From Platycnemis pennipes (Eukaryota > Arthropoda > Insecta > Odonata > Platycnemididae), in the NCBI GenBank assembly GCA_933228895.1, contig OW121858.1, forward strand, positions 34,309,859-34,373,858: a DNA stretch of 64,000 nt, written 5' to 3'. The notes under the pieces are model-generated. The model searched no databases. It was not told the DNA's origin and saw nothing but the letters and a program-made list of their open reading frames with translations. A program made the position numbers and the translations under genes. Shown one piece after another: positions 1 through 13,000 of this stretch (within the stretch, counting starts at the first letter, position 1; each line of letters begins with the position of its first letter).

Positions 1-366
1 TAATGCTCGCCTCTAGTATTATAACTGCAGGCTTAAATAAATTGTTACAAAAAATGAATCAGCCCAAACTGAGTTCACCAAAATCAATACAAAAAAGAAA
101 CTAAGTAAATGTAGTCACTCCTTAACCTTCGTTTAAACCTCTAACCTTAAACATTTTTTACAAGGTTTTTTTTCCTTTCTACCGCTAACGGGTGAATTAT
201 ACTACAGTCCTTCACGTATCTCGTAGATTACTGCACGGAAATATTCTGCTAGATATTTTCCGAAAAGCACACATTTAGAATGAGAAGCAAATCAAAGCTG
301 CTAGTGAAACTTTTCCCAAAATTCGGTCTTCTTCAACATTTTTGAAATGAAACGTCACATATAGCA
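1..366. other. Unassigned AT-rich sequence
   Basis: I see no reading frame, RNA gene or recognisable repeat in this stretch. It contains several short homopolymer runs typical of non-coding animal DNA. Confidence 0.5.
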
Positions 367-800
367 ATGGACGTCTCAGAGATGCCTCACCATATTCTAC
401 AATGCCTCAAAGACGTCTCACTATAGTCTCAAATGTCTCAGAGACGTCTCAAAGACATAATAATGAAATATCCAGAGAATTGATTCAGGGCATGTGTCTC
501 AGATGAATTTTGAATGTCTCAGAAACATCTCAGAGATATCTCTGAAACACCTCCTAGACTTCTATGAGATTTATCATGTGACATCTCAGAGATATCTCTG
601 AAACATCTCCTAGACTTCTATGAGATTTATCACGTGACATCTCAGAGACATCTTAGAGATATCTCTGAAACATCTCCTAGACTTCTATGAGATTTATCAC
701 GTGACATCTCAGAGACATCTCAGAGACATCTTAGAGATATCTCTGAAACATCTCCTAGACTTCTATGAGATTTATCACGTGGCATCTCGGAGACAATTTA
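367..800. repeat. GTCTCAGAGA-based minisatellite
   Basis: The stretch is built from variants of GTCTCAGAGA / ATCTCTGAAACA. From about 527 the larger unit (ATCTCTGAAACATCTCCTAG, then CTTCTATGAGATTTATCACG) repeats at intervals of about 56, 66 and 78 bases. The growth comes from added 11-12-base GAGACATCTTA-like steps between units, so the array lengthens by small internal duplications. The reading frame at 765-947 starts inside the repeat and is a chance product. Confidence 0.85.
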
Positions 801-1952
801 TTTGGACATGGTGACATCTCAGAAAGGGCTCAAATATGTCTCCAAAGATCACATAATGTATCTCAGACAATATTCAAGTTGTCTTTGACAGGTATTTCTG
901 TTATATGTGGGTTGGGTGATGCGAAATATCTTTCCAACAATTTTTAAGTGTTCCACGAAACAAAGTTGTCATTGCAATTAGGCAACCAACCTAGCAGAGA
1001 CATGATCATCATTATTATATGCATAAATATCCATTGAAAGCAATTGAAATCAACACGGGAAACATAACCTGGAAATGACAGCGGCAATATAGTGTTTACC
1101 CTCCAGCACCTCTTTTTACATCAAGTTAATGTAAACTTCACATAAAAAGTAGAGAAAAAGAATACCATTTTCATAGGGTTGACATACATTTTGCACAATG
1201 TTTACAAAGAGTTAACATAAACCTTGCATAAATACATTTTAAACTGCAAACTTTACAAATGGATTATTGAATGTTTCCAATAATTCTGCACTGTTTTCAC
1301 ATCAATATTGATTCGTATGCACGCCGTACGCACAGATAAATAGAAGCATATTGATGCACTACCTGACAAGTATGGAGTCGATTTATAATTTACTTTTTAT
1401 AATGCATTCCTGAGTATACCCACCCACATATCACTCAGATAAATCCACAACGAAATCATCTTAGGAGAAAACATATTTAAACCACACTAATGGTATTGTT
1501 TAAGTAATCATAGTTTAAGAGATACAGGGGAGAGAATAAATGGCATGAGTCGATGCTTCAAACAAGCGATAGTTTCTTTAACTTCTGTGGAATTAGCGAG
1601 GGTATCAGACCGAGAATCGATAGCCTTGAGTCGATACCAATACCGGCGATCCCTATATGAGACATGTCTGGTACAGTCTGACTTCATCATGGTGATCGGT
1701 ATCTTTTTTTTTCTAAACACATCCGAGTTACAGCAGCGCACAGCAGTTTCTGCCTTAGGGAGTTCTTTTAACGGTTGATTTCCGTTTTATAATGGTTGCC
1801 TTTAAGCAGTACAGGTAGTTTCGTATAGGATGACAGCAAATACCTCTGCCCACCAAATACACATCTACCAATTTTTTTTTACTTCTACCTTTTGAAAACG
1901 ATCGACAAATGAGGTGTAACTTTACATTTAAATTTACATTTAGGTAAAAACT

Positions 1953-1955
<3 letters not shown>
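801..1955. other. Unassigned AT-rich sequence
   Basis: No supported gene or mobile element. Two overlapping 77-codon frames on opposite strands (about 1508-1778) have no recognisable protein features and look like chance frames. Confidence 0.45.
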
Positions 1956-1985
<30 letters not shown>

Positions 1986-1992
1986 GTGTGTA
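1956..1992. repeat. (TA)n/(TG)n microsatellite
   Basis: An alternating TA tract passes into a short TGTGTG tract. It directly precedes the ATCG-rich minisatellite. Confidence 0.9.
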
Positions 1993-1995
1993 TAG

Positions 1996-2400
1996 GTGAA
2001 TGGTATCGGTATCGAGAAACGATTTTCAGGAATCGGAATCGAGAATCGATTTTCAGGAATCGGAATCGAGAATAGATTTTTCAGGAATCGGATTCGAGAA
2101 TCGATTTTTCAGGAATCGGAATCGAGATTCTATTATTCAGGAATTAAATTCAGGAATCGAGAATTGATTTGTCAGGAATCGGAATCGATAATCGATTTTT
2201 CAGGAGTCAGAATCGAGAATCGATTTATCAGGAATATGAATCGGAATCGAGAATCTATTTTTCAGGAAGCTGAATTGCGAATCTATTTTTCAGGAATCAG
2301 AATCGAGAATCTGCTATTCGGGAATGGAATCGATATCGAGAATCGATTTTTTCAGGGACCGGAATCGATATCGATAATCGATTTTTCAGGAATCCGAAAC
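1996..2400. repeat. GGAATCGAGAATCGATTTTTCA minisatellite
   Basis: About 15 degenerate copies of a roughly 24-27-base unit built from CAGGAATCGGAATCGAGA followed by ATCGATTTTT. The unit length is near a multiple of three, so a 148-codon frame (1996-2442) stays open and encodes a repetitive peptide (SGIGIENRF-like). I regard that frame as a by-product of the repeat, not a gene. Confidence 0.85.
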
Positions 2401-2440
2401 TTTGGTAATGACCTTTTCTCTATTATTTTTTTTTACAAGT

Positions 2441-3933
2441 AATGAAAGACCAGACAGTTTTCCTCACATAACGCGACAATATGGACGCAACGAGTTCAAC
2501 AGGCACTTGTTTCCTGGACCCTGTCTAGACAATAGGATACATTTTTCCCTGAGTGATTAGAATAAAAAGGTTTAGCGGAAGTTTACCCTATGCAATGTTT
2601 CCACCGAAAAGAAATATCCACCCGATGATTTCAATGCATGATTAACAGGCACCAAGCTTATAAAAATACACGGCGGCCATTTTGCAGTTAGACTCATTAC
2701 CTCAATGACACATTTTAAATACTTTTCCGTCAAACACGGAATTAAAAAAAAGAGCCATTGCAATCGGAGTATAAAATGATAATAAAAAAATACTTTTCAA
2801 GTAGTTTGGTATAAAATAGAGCATGGCAGTGTCCCATGGTAAATTTTCTGAATTTGATACTTTTATATGGTCGTTTTTATTGAAAACATGTCGTAATACG
2901 ACATATTTTCAATGAAAAATAATGAAGATGTGATGTTTCCATATTTTTTAACTGCTCATAATTGTTCAATAATATTCTTATTGATGAATATAAGGCAAAA
3001 TTAGTCCAAAACGTAAGTCTTTGGAACTTATTTCACTTGGGCTACATCACGAAAAATGGATTATTGTCACAGCTGGGTACATTTTGCGTTCAACTTATCT
3101 TTACACGACTTAAAAATGATTTACCGTGAGTTTCCTCGGGGAAGAAACGATATTTCATGAGAAGGAAAATACAGAAACCATCATTACACACAGTTTTAAT
3201 GGAGAAAAACTATGAATTACTAATAAGGATATTACTAGTACAGATTATATCGTGTCCCTGGGAGACAAAACACCAAATAATGGATGAAGGGAGAACAAAA
3301 CAATTAATGGCGGGAAACATAAAAGAAACTCGCAGAAAAATCAAAAAATATTCAAGGAAAAAATTTAGAAAAAAATCCCTGGAAAGGTATTTTGATGACA
3401 AATATTTGGTCAAACTTACAAAAAACAAATGATGATGGAATCATTAAAAAATTAAACAAAAGTAAATAAATATCATGAACCTTTTCTCTCTTTACACGCA
3501 GGGACTGCACGAAAACATTTACAAAAGGATCGTCGAAATAATTGCGAAGTTATTAACGAAAACGTGACTCGCCGAAAATTCACGAAAAAAATGCAAAAAA
3601 ATATATTTATATAAGAAAATAAGGAAGAATTTACCGTGGGACACTGCGGCCGTTATGTACAAAAACGTCTCTTTAACCAAAATCGGAAGACTGCGGACAG
3701 CTTCTACTACGCCGTAAGTTTAAAAAAAAATACACAATCCCCTCCGCAAAAATTGGCACACGTCAATCTCATTGCGCGCAAGCGAACACATTTGAAATGC
3801 CAGGAAAATACAGTACGCACATGTGGGATCCACATGAAAATTAATTATACGTAACATTCATATATTTATATATATAATATATATATTTATAAAAAAAAAC
3901 TGAAAAATTCCCGTTGAGTACGCTTTGGATATC
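2441..3933. other. 3' flank / possible 3' UTR of the minus-strand gene
   Basis: This AT-rich stretch lies directly downstream, on the minus strand, of the stop codon of the MARVEL-type gene, so its right part should hold the 3' UTR. A TTTATT near 2877-2882 would read as AATAAA on the minus strand, about 1 kb past the stop, but I cannot show that it is used. A 91-codon lysine-rich plus frame (3157-3432) has no recognisable features. Confidence 0.35.
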
Positions 3934-4017
3934 TCAGGCAGCTCTGGATTCTTTGTACTCGTTGTAGAGCAGCGACGTTGCGTACCAGTATACAATGGTG
4001 TTCAGGATACCGAAAAC
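3934..4017 (-). CDS. Terminal coding exon (exon 4)
   Basis: The acceptor reads TCTTCTCTTATAG followed by GTT TTC GGT, a strong polypyrimidine tract. The exon encodes VFGILNTIVYWYATSLLYNE and then YKESRAA and a TGA stop (3936-3934). It supplies the fourth membrane segment and a short charged tail. Codon use is GC-richer than the surrounding intron, as expected for a conserved exon in AT-rich DNA. Confidence 0.87.
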   Translation of the reverse strand, partial: VFGILNTIVYWYATSLLYNEYKESRAA

Positions 4018-7000
4018 CTATAAGAGAAGAGAAAGACGATAAGCGATGGAACTGCGTGAATGATATAAATGATAGGTACTATAGGTAAAATCCTTTTTGA
4101 TTCCCAAGAGAAGTTCAGTAGGTGTAACCAAAGTGGGGTATATAGACTATAAAGTGCAACACTCCCAATTATTATTATTCTTCATTAATAATAATAATAC
4201 TAATAATTTTTTATTATATAAAATAGGAGACCTTTTGGCGATCGGTCAGGGAAATTGGTAAAGACATCAGGGAAAAGTCAGGGAATTTGAAAATTGGTTA
4301 TCAGTAGCCACCCTGTGTTCGCAAAAAGAACTATCTATTGCGTAAAAATATTGCTACAGATACGTGATACCGAAACAAACTCCGTTCATGATTTTGAAAA
4401 GACAGCTTACAGGATACAATGTAGATTTAAATACATATCAGTGCTACAATTTGTTGTCTTACGTACGATCTATACACGATCAATCTATTGCTTTGTCAAG
4501 TGGTGTTTCTGATCTAGCGTTTCTTCAAGTACCGTTGTACGTTCAGACTTCGTTAACCGGATTTTTATTGCTTCAAAATTTCTGAATACTTTACAATGTA
4601 CGATTTACTACTAGACCATACTTATCGATTAACATTGATATGTTCACAAGATGCGGAACTAATGAGAAAATAACAACAGGAACTTGAGGAAAAATGGTGT
4701 GTGGCTTACATGAGTAAATATGGTAGTTTCCCCTTGAATTATCTTTGCTGTATTTATGATAGTAATAATTTTTTTATTGTTCAGTTGGTCTAATAATAGG
4801 ACATAGAACATGGTCAAATGGAAAATAGTACCTACAAAGAGAAGAGAGACATGCATAAAAACAAATCAATTATAAATTATCACACATGAATTCGTCCAGG
4901 TGGTAATAGGCTTCGGCTAGTAGCAGCCTCCTTAATTCACGCTTGAAAGTATCAATACCGGACTGAGTTTTTATATTCAAAGGTAATTTATTAAAAATAA
5001 GGGAGGCTGAGTGATTCACCGTAACACAGGTTGGAGTGGATTTTAGCGAAGTACACTAGCTTTAAGATCTCCACATATTAATCCCAGGACATGTTTTTAA
5101 CAAGTATAGGACAAGTCATAGCCATAGCAAAGATAAAAAGTACTTGGTTATTTCTACAATTTACTTAGATAGACTACCTACCGGTTTCAGGAGTATCAGG
5201 AGTAGAGATGGGCAAATTACGTTAATTTTCGAAAATTACCGTAATTTTCCGGTAATTTTAAATTTTGAGCTGCAAATCCTTATCGGAGGACTCAAAACGA
5301 AATCAAATAGCATTGAGATATAAATGCCGACACTTATGTCAAGCACATCATGACGTTTATCCATTATAACTCATTTAAAAAATTATAACGCCAAAAAAAT
5401 AACGAACAAAATAAAATGAAGTTAGTTTTACATCATTCCATGCATAATTTTAAAGATTGAAGGTTAAAAGTTAACTGCTCTAAAAAGTAAAGATTAATCG
5501 TTAAAAATGTAGTCACACGTTTGCAACTTACTCACAACGGGATTACAACGCGACATCTTGAGCGGCTGCTTCGTCCGGGTACAACGCATTAGAAATATTC
5601 AGGGGATTAAAGTTGAACAAAATATGCAAAAAACGACGGAATTCAGTTTTCGCCCAACATCCCCGAAATGACGAGGTTGCAGAATCATTACAGAATAAAG
5701 GTGGCAGTTTTTTAAAGAATCGACTTTAATCCTCGACCCGATGTAATTGTAACTGATTTACAGGGATATTCGCCGTTAATATTACAAAATTTTTGGAACC
5801 TGTTTTCCAGTTTTAATTTTGCTTTTCGGTAGACAAATATTTGAAATGATCTCGGAAGAACCATAAGTGACTCATAATACACGCAAAGGTTGGTAGTGGC
5901 CAAGACTTTGTAGAATGCCGTAATGAAAGGTAAAAACTTTAGCGTTGCATGGGGTAAATCACCGTAGTTTTCAAAGAAGGTAAATTACAGTAATTTTCGA
6001 AAATTACCATAATTTTCTTGTAAATTTAAGTTGAAAGCTGCAAATCCTTATCAGAGGACTCAAAACGAAATCAAATAGCATTGAGATATAAATGCCGACG
6101 CTTATATCAAACATATCATGACGTTTATCTATTATAGAACTCATTACAAAAATTATTACAAAGTTGGCAGCAACACACAATTTGCCTCTCTTTTGTCGCA
6201 CTACGAGAAATTTTAGTTCCAAAGACATACCTCTGCGCAATGTGCATTTGTTGTTTTACTTTGAATTAATCACGGGCACAATGTAAACAAAATCGTTTTA
6301 GCTACTTAATTTATAATATCACCCAATCCAATGGTTTCTTCGTGAGGAAGAAATTTTCTGAAAAAGAACTTTTCTGATAATTACCGTTTATTACGGTAAT
6401 TTTCAGGGGTGTTGGTAATTTACGAAAAATACCGCGGTGATTTACGAAATTTACCGCGGTAATTTAACGAGTTGCCCATCTCTAATCAGGAGTACTTATG
6501 AGGTCATCATACTTCTGATGATGACCCGTAAAAGTTGAAACTGGTAGAGTTTGTCTATATAAGTTGTGGAATCAACCAAGTACTTTTTATCTTTACCATG
6601 TCTAAATTCCACCTAGTAAATTTGCCGACCATCGATTTTATTTAAGTCATAGCCACGTAAAGAAACAATATTAAATACAAGCAAAGAGAAAATATATGTC
6701 ACATAAAATAGGTACTCAAAATGAAGGAAAGTGTTTACAGTAATTCACAAACAAGTATTTAGGTGCACAGCTGTAAATACAATTACCAAAAAACAAGGAA
6801 TTCTTCAACAGAATAGACAGCATTATCAGTCAGGTACTTTTTTCGTTTTTGAAATGTGGAAAGAGAATTTATGCTTTTGATTGCGTTAGGCAAGGAGTTA
6901 AAGAATAACACTCCAGCATATTGAGGACTTTTGGAGTGGAGTTTTAGATTATGAGGAACCATTCTAAAATCATTTTTCCATCTGGTGTCGTCATTGTTTA

Positions 7001-10000
7001 CGTCCATGATTACTTTCAATTCTAAAGCAGTATGTTTTTCCTTTATGTACATTATTGAAAGATATCTGGACCCAGCTGTGAAGAGGCAAGAATAAGGAAA
7101 GGAGTGAGACAAGGCTGTGCACTGTCTCCCGTAATTTTTAATGTTTACATCGAGAGAGGCATCAATGAAATCAAAGAAAAATCTTCTGGAGTGACTATCC
7201 ACGGAGAAACAATCTGCATGCTACGATTCGCTGATGACAAAGCACTCATAGCAGAGACAGAGAAGGAGCTGAATAAGATGCTAACAACCATGGAAAGGAC
7301 AATTATAAGATATCAGCTTAAGATCAATAAGGAGAAGACTAAGATATTGGTATGCAGCAAGAAAGAAGAGGTCAAAACCAACGTTAAACTAGGAAAACAG
7401 AAACTTGAAGAGGTGAAGGAGTTCTGTTACCTAGGAAGCCGAGTAACCAATGATGGATGAAGCAAGAAAGAAATAGTGCGTAGAATAGCCCAGGCGAAGA
7501 GGGCATTCTATAAAAAGAAGAAACTTTCTTACATCTTGAAACACAAGCGTAGAAGTAAGGAAACAATTCATCAGGACGTACATCTGGAGCATGTTTCTTT
7601 ACGGCAGTGAGGCATGGACGATGACAACAGCGGAGAAGAAAAGGGTGGAAGCATTAGAAATGTGGAGCTATAACAGAAGAATGATGAAGATAAAATGGAT
7701 AGACTGAGTGACAAACAAAGAAGTCCTAAGAAGAGTGGGAGAAAAGAGAAGTCTGCTGAAAACTATAAAAAGAAGAAGGGACAACTTATTTGGTCACATC
7801 CTGAGACACGATGGCCTGATGAAGACAATCTTAGAGGGAAAAGTGAATGGGAAGAATGGAAAAGGCAGGCCTCGTATGAGATACATGGAACAGGTTGTGA
7901 AGAATGTGAAAGAGAAGAATTACGTCACAATGAAGAGGTTGGCCGATAGAAGAATGGAGTGGAAAGCTGCGTCAAACCAATCCTAGGATAGTTGACCAAT
8001 GATGATGATGCAGTTCCACCAAGTGAAGCCTGAGGATTTCCTCTTCAACGTTAAACTAGTGAAGCAAATCTTGAGACACGATAGCCTGATGAAGACTATC
8101 GTCTTAGAGGGAAAAGTGAATGGGAAGAACAGCAAAAGTGAGGCCTCGAATCTGAGAATTAGGAAGAGGTTGTGAAGATGTAAAGGCCGCTTTACACGAT
8201 ACAATTTTTTGTACAATTTCGTGTACAAACGCTTGTATAGACTGAACGAAATTGCATGTTTGTCTGAATGGAATTAGAACACGTTCTATTTCCCATTCAG
8301 TCATTCAGACAATCGCACAAGCGTTCGTACAATTTGCCGCTTTGCACGGTACAATTTCCTCATGCAAGAGTTTGTACAAGAAATTGTATCGTGTAAAACG
8401 GCCTTAAAAGAGAAGAATTACGTCACAATGAAGAGGTTGACCGATAGAAGAATAATTTGGAGGGCTGCGTCAAACCAATCCTAGGATTGTTGACGAATGA
8501 TGATGAACCCGAAAACAACACAGAAGGTCTTTACTTTTTAACAACTAACGGTGAAACAAGCACAGACATCCATGCTCCAGGAAGTGAACGTCCCCCCCTG
8601 GATGGGATTAAAACCACCCAGTTTACCTGGCCCTGACCCTGGGATTGACAGATGAAAGATTTATCCTGTCACAAGAGCTGGCCTAGTGAGTGAAAGTCAT
8701 CATGCTCCCTTAAGGACAATGTATTTCAACGTGAAAAACCTTCATCTTCAAATCCATATAGCTTCTTTAAATCGTTGATGACATAGCAATGTTTAATCAC
8801 AAAATTATTATCTTTCAAATAAAACTAAAAGGAGCAAAATATCTTGAACCGTTCCTGAGATATGAGCATTTTAGTATTTTGTCAAAAATTGCATTTGAAA
8901 AATAGCGCTCGCTATTTTTTATATAAATATATTTGAATTATAGATCTATATAACTCTGTATTGTATATAAATATATTTTAGCGCATGTTCGATGGACTGT
9001 ATCTCGGGCCAAAAACTTTTTTGGACCAAACTAAAAAATACGTATTACTTACTTTGTCCTGAAGTTTGACAAATGTTAAATTCAATAACATCTGAGACTA
9101 TGAAGGTGAGGCCCCTGCCTGAATCAATATGGACTGGGCCCTAACTTAATTTAGGAATATACCTTACCAAGGTCCTTGTTATGTTTTTATGTAATTTAAA
9201 TATTTCATTGGTTATTGACATGGCGTAATTAAAACCAATGCTTCCAAATGGTAGCAGTGTCATTGTTGCCAAACAATTTTCAAAAATATCAATATCAATA
9301 AAATTCAAAACAGAGAGTTATATTTGCAAGGGAATAGTTTAAAACTAAGTAAGAGAATATTTAACCTATTTTAGAATACGTATTAGCGGGATTGAGCATG
9401 TATTCTCACTTTGTGAATTAAACATGGCAACAACACCTCAGCCACGTTCCGAAGTCAAAATGAGTCAAAAAAGAGCTTGTATTAAAACAGAATGCAACTA
9501 CAACGTGTTGTGCAATAGTATAACACTCATACAATAGGGTAGTTTCCTTCATCGAAGAAAACAGACTTCATTGATTGCGATTTGTGCCCTGTCATAAATG
9601 TATTTAATTTACGCAAAAAGTTTGTAATGAGAAATCCCAGTTTACTAGAGAATTAAATGTTAATTTTAAGGCCATTTGAAAAGGATCTGAAATGGCGGGG
9701 TGCGCTGTCTTCATGCTGACGTAACAGGTAGATGTAGTTTACGTTGCGAGGCATAGGAAAATTCGTCTCCTGAACTTACCGTTGTATTTCAGCTCTAGTG
9801 AATATTTATTAGTATTAACCTGTGAAAACTATCAAAGTTGGAAAAGTATTCTCAGTTAAACATGGCATTATTAGTCATTTTATAGGTTCAAGGACGTCCT
9901 GCTTGCTGCGTCTTCTGCTACGACGAAGCATGGCGTGAAGGTCGTACGGCGATAGGCGAACTACATGATATGCTTGTGAAAGGAATACTGACTGATTTTA

Positions 10001-13000
10001 AATGAATCAACTGCATAAGTCATGTTAAATAAATAAATAAAAGTTAATTATAATTAATTAACGGAATAAATATGCCTCCAATACTTGTTCATAAGCCTTA
10101 ACGGAGTGCGGCGTCTATTTGGAAGCGTCCGCAGCACCACCTGGTGGCAGGTAGAGGAAATAGTTTAACGTCACACGTAGGATTAACCGGCATGCAATAG
10201 TTTGCCGTCGCGTTTTCGCGCCATTGATTTTTTTCACTTTTTAATTAATGAGGAAAAATACTTAACGTCATTTAAAAATCGAACGGCTTAAAACACGTAC
10301 TCCAGAGATAATAAACTTTCGATCAAGACAAAAAAATAATAGGAAACTACCCAATTATTGTGTATGCGTTATCACCCTATTGTTATTGTCGGAATGTGTT
10401 TTTTAAGTATTTTTTCAGTCATCGTTTTGTTCGAGGAATGGCTAAAAACCTCAAAACAATATATTCACTTCGTTTTCTTTTAAATATAAATGTCCATCTC
10501 CATAGCAATATGGAACCTATACCGTGCAGTGACGTCAGAAGGCGTTTCAGGTCACGTGACTTTCGTCAATTTCCGGGAACATTTTAATAAAGGTGGGACC
10601 TCCTTGAATGATCCCTATGTATAAGGCAGGCAGTATAAAGAGATTTGGTATGAGCGCGGCATTTCAGGAGTTCTTAAAAATCCTAATTTTTTACCCAAAT
10701 GCCCTCATTTCTAGAGAAGCAAGAGATTGTAACCCTATCCCTGACGGATTTAAATTGACCATTTCATTGTTTCATCAATCTCGGGGAAAAAGACCTCTAT
10801 TTTGAGCCACTTGTCGAAATTCGTTCAAATAAAAACGGTTTTCGAGTTTATAAATGATGAAATAAGAGGAACAAGAGGACTGTAACCATGTTTTACACCA
10901 ATAAGGAGGCATGAAATTTCGTTAGGAGGCCTTCAAAATGAATGTGCCGATATTGGCACTTTTGGCACATACAGTTTAGAGTTCACAGCTTCGTTAATTC
11001 GATATTTCTGTTTAAACAGTACATGCGAGAAATATATAAACTTTCTTATGCCTCAAAGAGGTTTATGAGGTTCAAAAACATTTAAACATTTGGCATTTGT
11101 TATTCGGTTATTTGGGTGAGGTGACTGATAACTTTTGCCGTTCCTATCAGAGAGGATAAGTTGCTAAGTGGGTAATGGCAAAGGTTTTCATTGGTGGAAA
11201 GAAGAATGGAGAGAAACCTGGCATCAGTATTAGCCTACTCTTAATGAAAAACGCACCAATGTCAACGTCCCATTGGACGGACGGTGTACTGAACCTGAAA
11301 TACCCTCCACTCCAACAAGGGCAAGGATTACTGATGAAAAGTAAGTCAGCACTGGGATTTGAACCCTGGCCCTCGGGTTGGGAAGCCAATATTCTCGCGT
11401 AGCACTCACCCCTGCCGTTATGTTGGCTCCGCTTGCGTAGAAACCGGAGTATGGGATCCAAACGATTATCTGCACCAGGAAGGCGACGATGTACAACACT
11501 GCGCTCACGCCCGTGTTGATGAACTCCTGCGAAACAACAACAAGGATATGGTTACACGTTAACCCATTGGCTTAAAGAGAAGAAATTTGGAACTGATAGA
11601 ACTTGGCCTTCTGTCAAAGAGCCCGCAAAACGCAGGGTCCCTCAATTTATCTATATATTACAAACGCTTTATCACTCACAGATTTTCCACATTTAATAAT
11701 TATAATAATAATATGAATTTATTGTTCTAGGACATTTTCCCTATGGAACATGCATTAATTACATACACTCTGTAGAATCTGTGTTTTTAAAATGGAGAAT
11801 ACACTTTACCGAACTGAATACGATGAAGAAAGAATAGCAAAAATAAACAATTTGATAAATATAAAACAATAATATGCTAGACACGTTATTCCAAATGTAA
11901 TAATAAGAATGATTTCGCAGGAATTCTAGGTTTAACATGAGCAACATCTAAAATAACAATTATATCTATCATATTTTTATGAATAATTTCATAAGTATAA
12001 GGGTTTGACAGTATTTTGAACACAATAGAAAACAATAACCACAAAGAGATGAAAGTAGAGCAAAATATTTACAGGTTGCAATGGTAGTTAACAGGGATAA
12101 TTAAGGAACGGAAGTAACAAAGAAAAAGGAGGTATTCACTTACTAAAACTTATAAATACACGTATTCAAGAAGAGTGCAGCAATAAAATATTTACAACAT
12201 TTAGTGTAATTAATAATTAATATTCTCTTAATGCAAAAAAATCCATGATGAGGGCTGCAGAATGTTTTTCAATTGATTAAAAATAATTAAAAATTACGAT
12301 TTCAATGATAATTGATTTATTCTGAACTTTGACAAACCACAATTAAATTGTAATTTCATGACCCACCTGATGATTGTTGCTTACTGCCGAAAACCTGGGT
12401 CCTGAATTTTCATTTTTATTGTGGTATGCAAAAGTTTGGAATGTATCAATTGTCATGATGAAATTCCACAAAGTTACAAGGGATATATATGTTTCATTTA
12501 TTGATCGATTCAATAAAAAATGGTGAAATAAGTGGCAAAAAAGGGGTAAAAAATACTAAGCCGAACGTACCATGAGTACAAAGGGTACGTACCGTGAGTG
12601 TCCAGTCGATGGGTATCCGGTTGAGCTGCTGCCTTATGGAGAGGAGGTATATTGCGGTCCAGGCGATCGCCGAAATGAAGGACGTCACGACCACGAACAG
12701 GAACCAGTGCGTGCCAGAGAGGTATGCCGGGGAGGCACATGCCATGCAGATGATGCCGAAGAGCTGGAAGAAAAAACAGAGCCGACACTCCCGTTATAAT
12801 GAGTTCGTATTTACGAGAATCTACCCTGAAGTGGACACTGTACAATACTCTGCTCTCGTAAAAGAGCAAAAGGGGCCGATACCGGTCGAGCGGTACGTCA
12901 TAACAAAATTGTGTAATATGTACAACCCAATTTAACTTTTTTTGCGTAAGAATTTTTAATATCATTTGAAAACCTTTTTTCAATGTCATAATTGTGATTT

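Larger units (their letters stand above)
9135..10605 (-). mobile_element. MITE family C copy (truncated), host of a family D insertion
   Basis: Homologous to the complete C copy at 51099-52080 in reverse orientation: AATATACCTTACCAAGGTCC, ATTTCATTGGTTATTGACAT and GAATACGTATTAGCGGGATT all recur there. The far end keeps a GGGACCTCCTTGAA terminus. It is interrupted by family D at 9536-10352 and a reverse family B fragment at 10371-10590, and its other terminus is missing. Confidence 0.75.

Noticed and set aside
1996..2442. 148-codon open frame encoding an SGIGIENRF-type repeat protein
   Set aside because: It is entirely a translation of a ~27-bp minisatellite; unit length near a multiple of three keeps the frame open.
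6783..7202. A single 139-codon LINE frame
   Set aside because: Only the part up to about 7082 is LINE ORF2 on the minus strand; the rest is antisense of the plus-strand RTE-like LINE.
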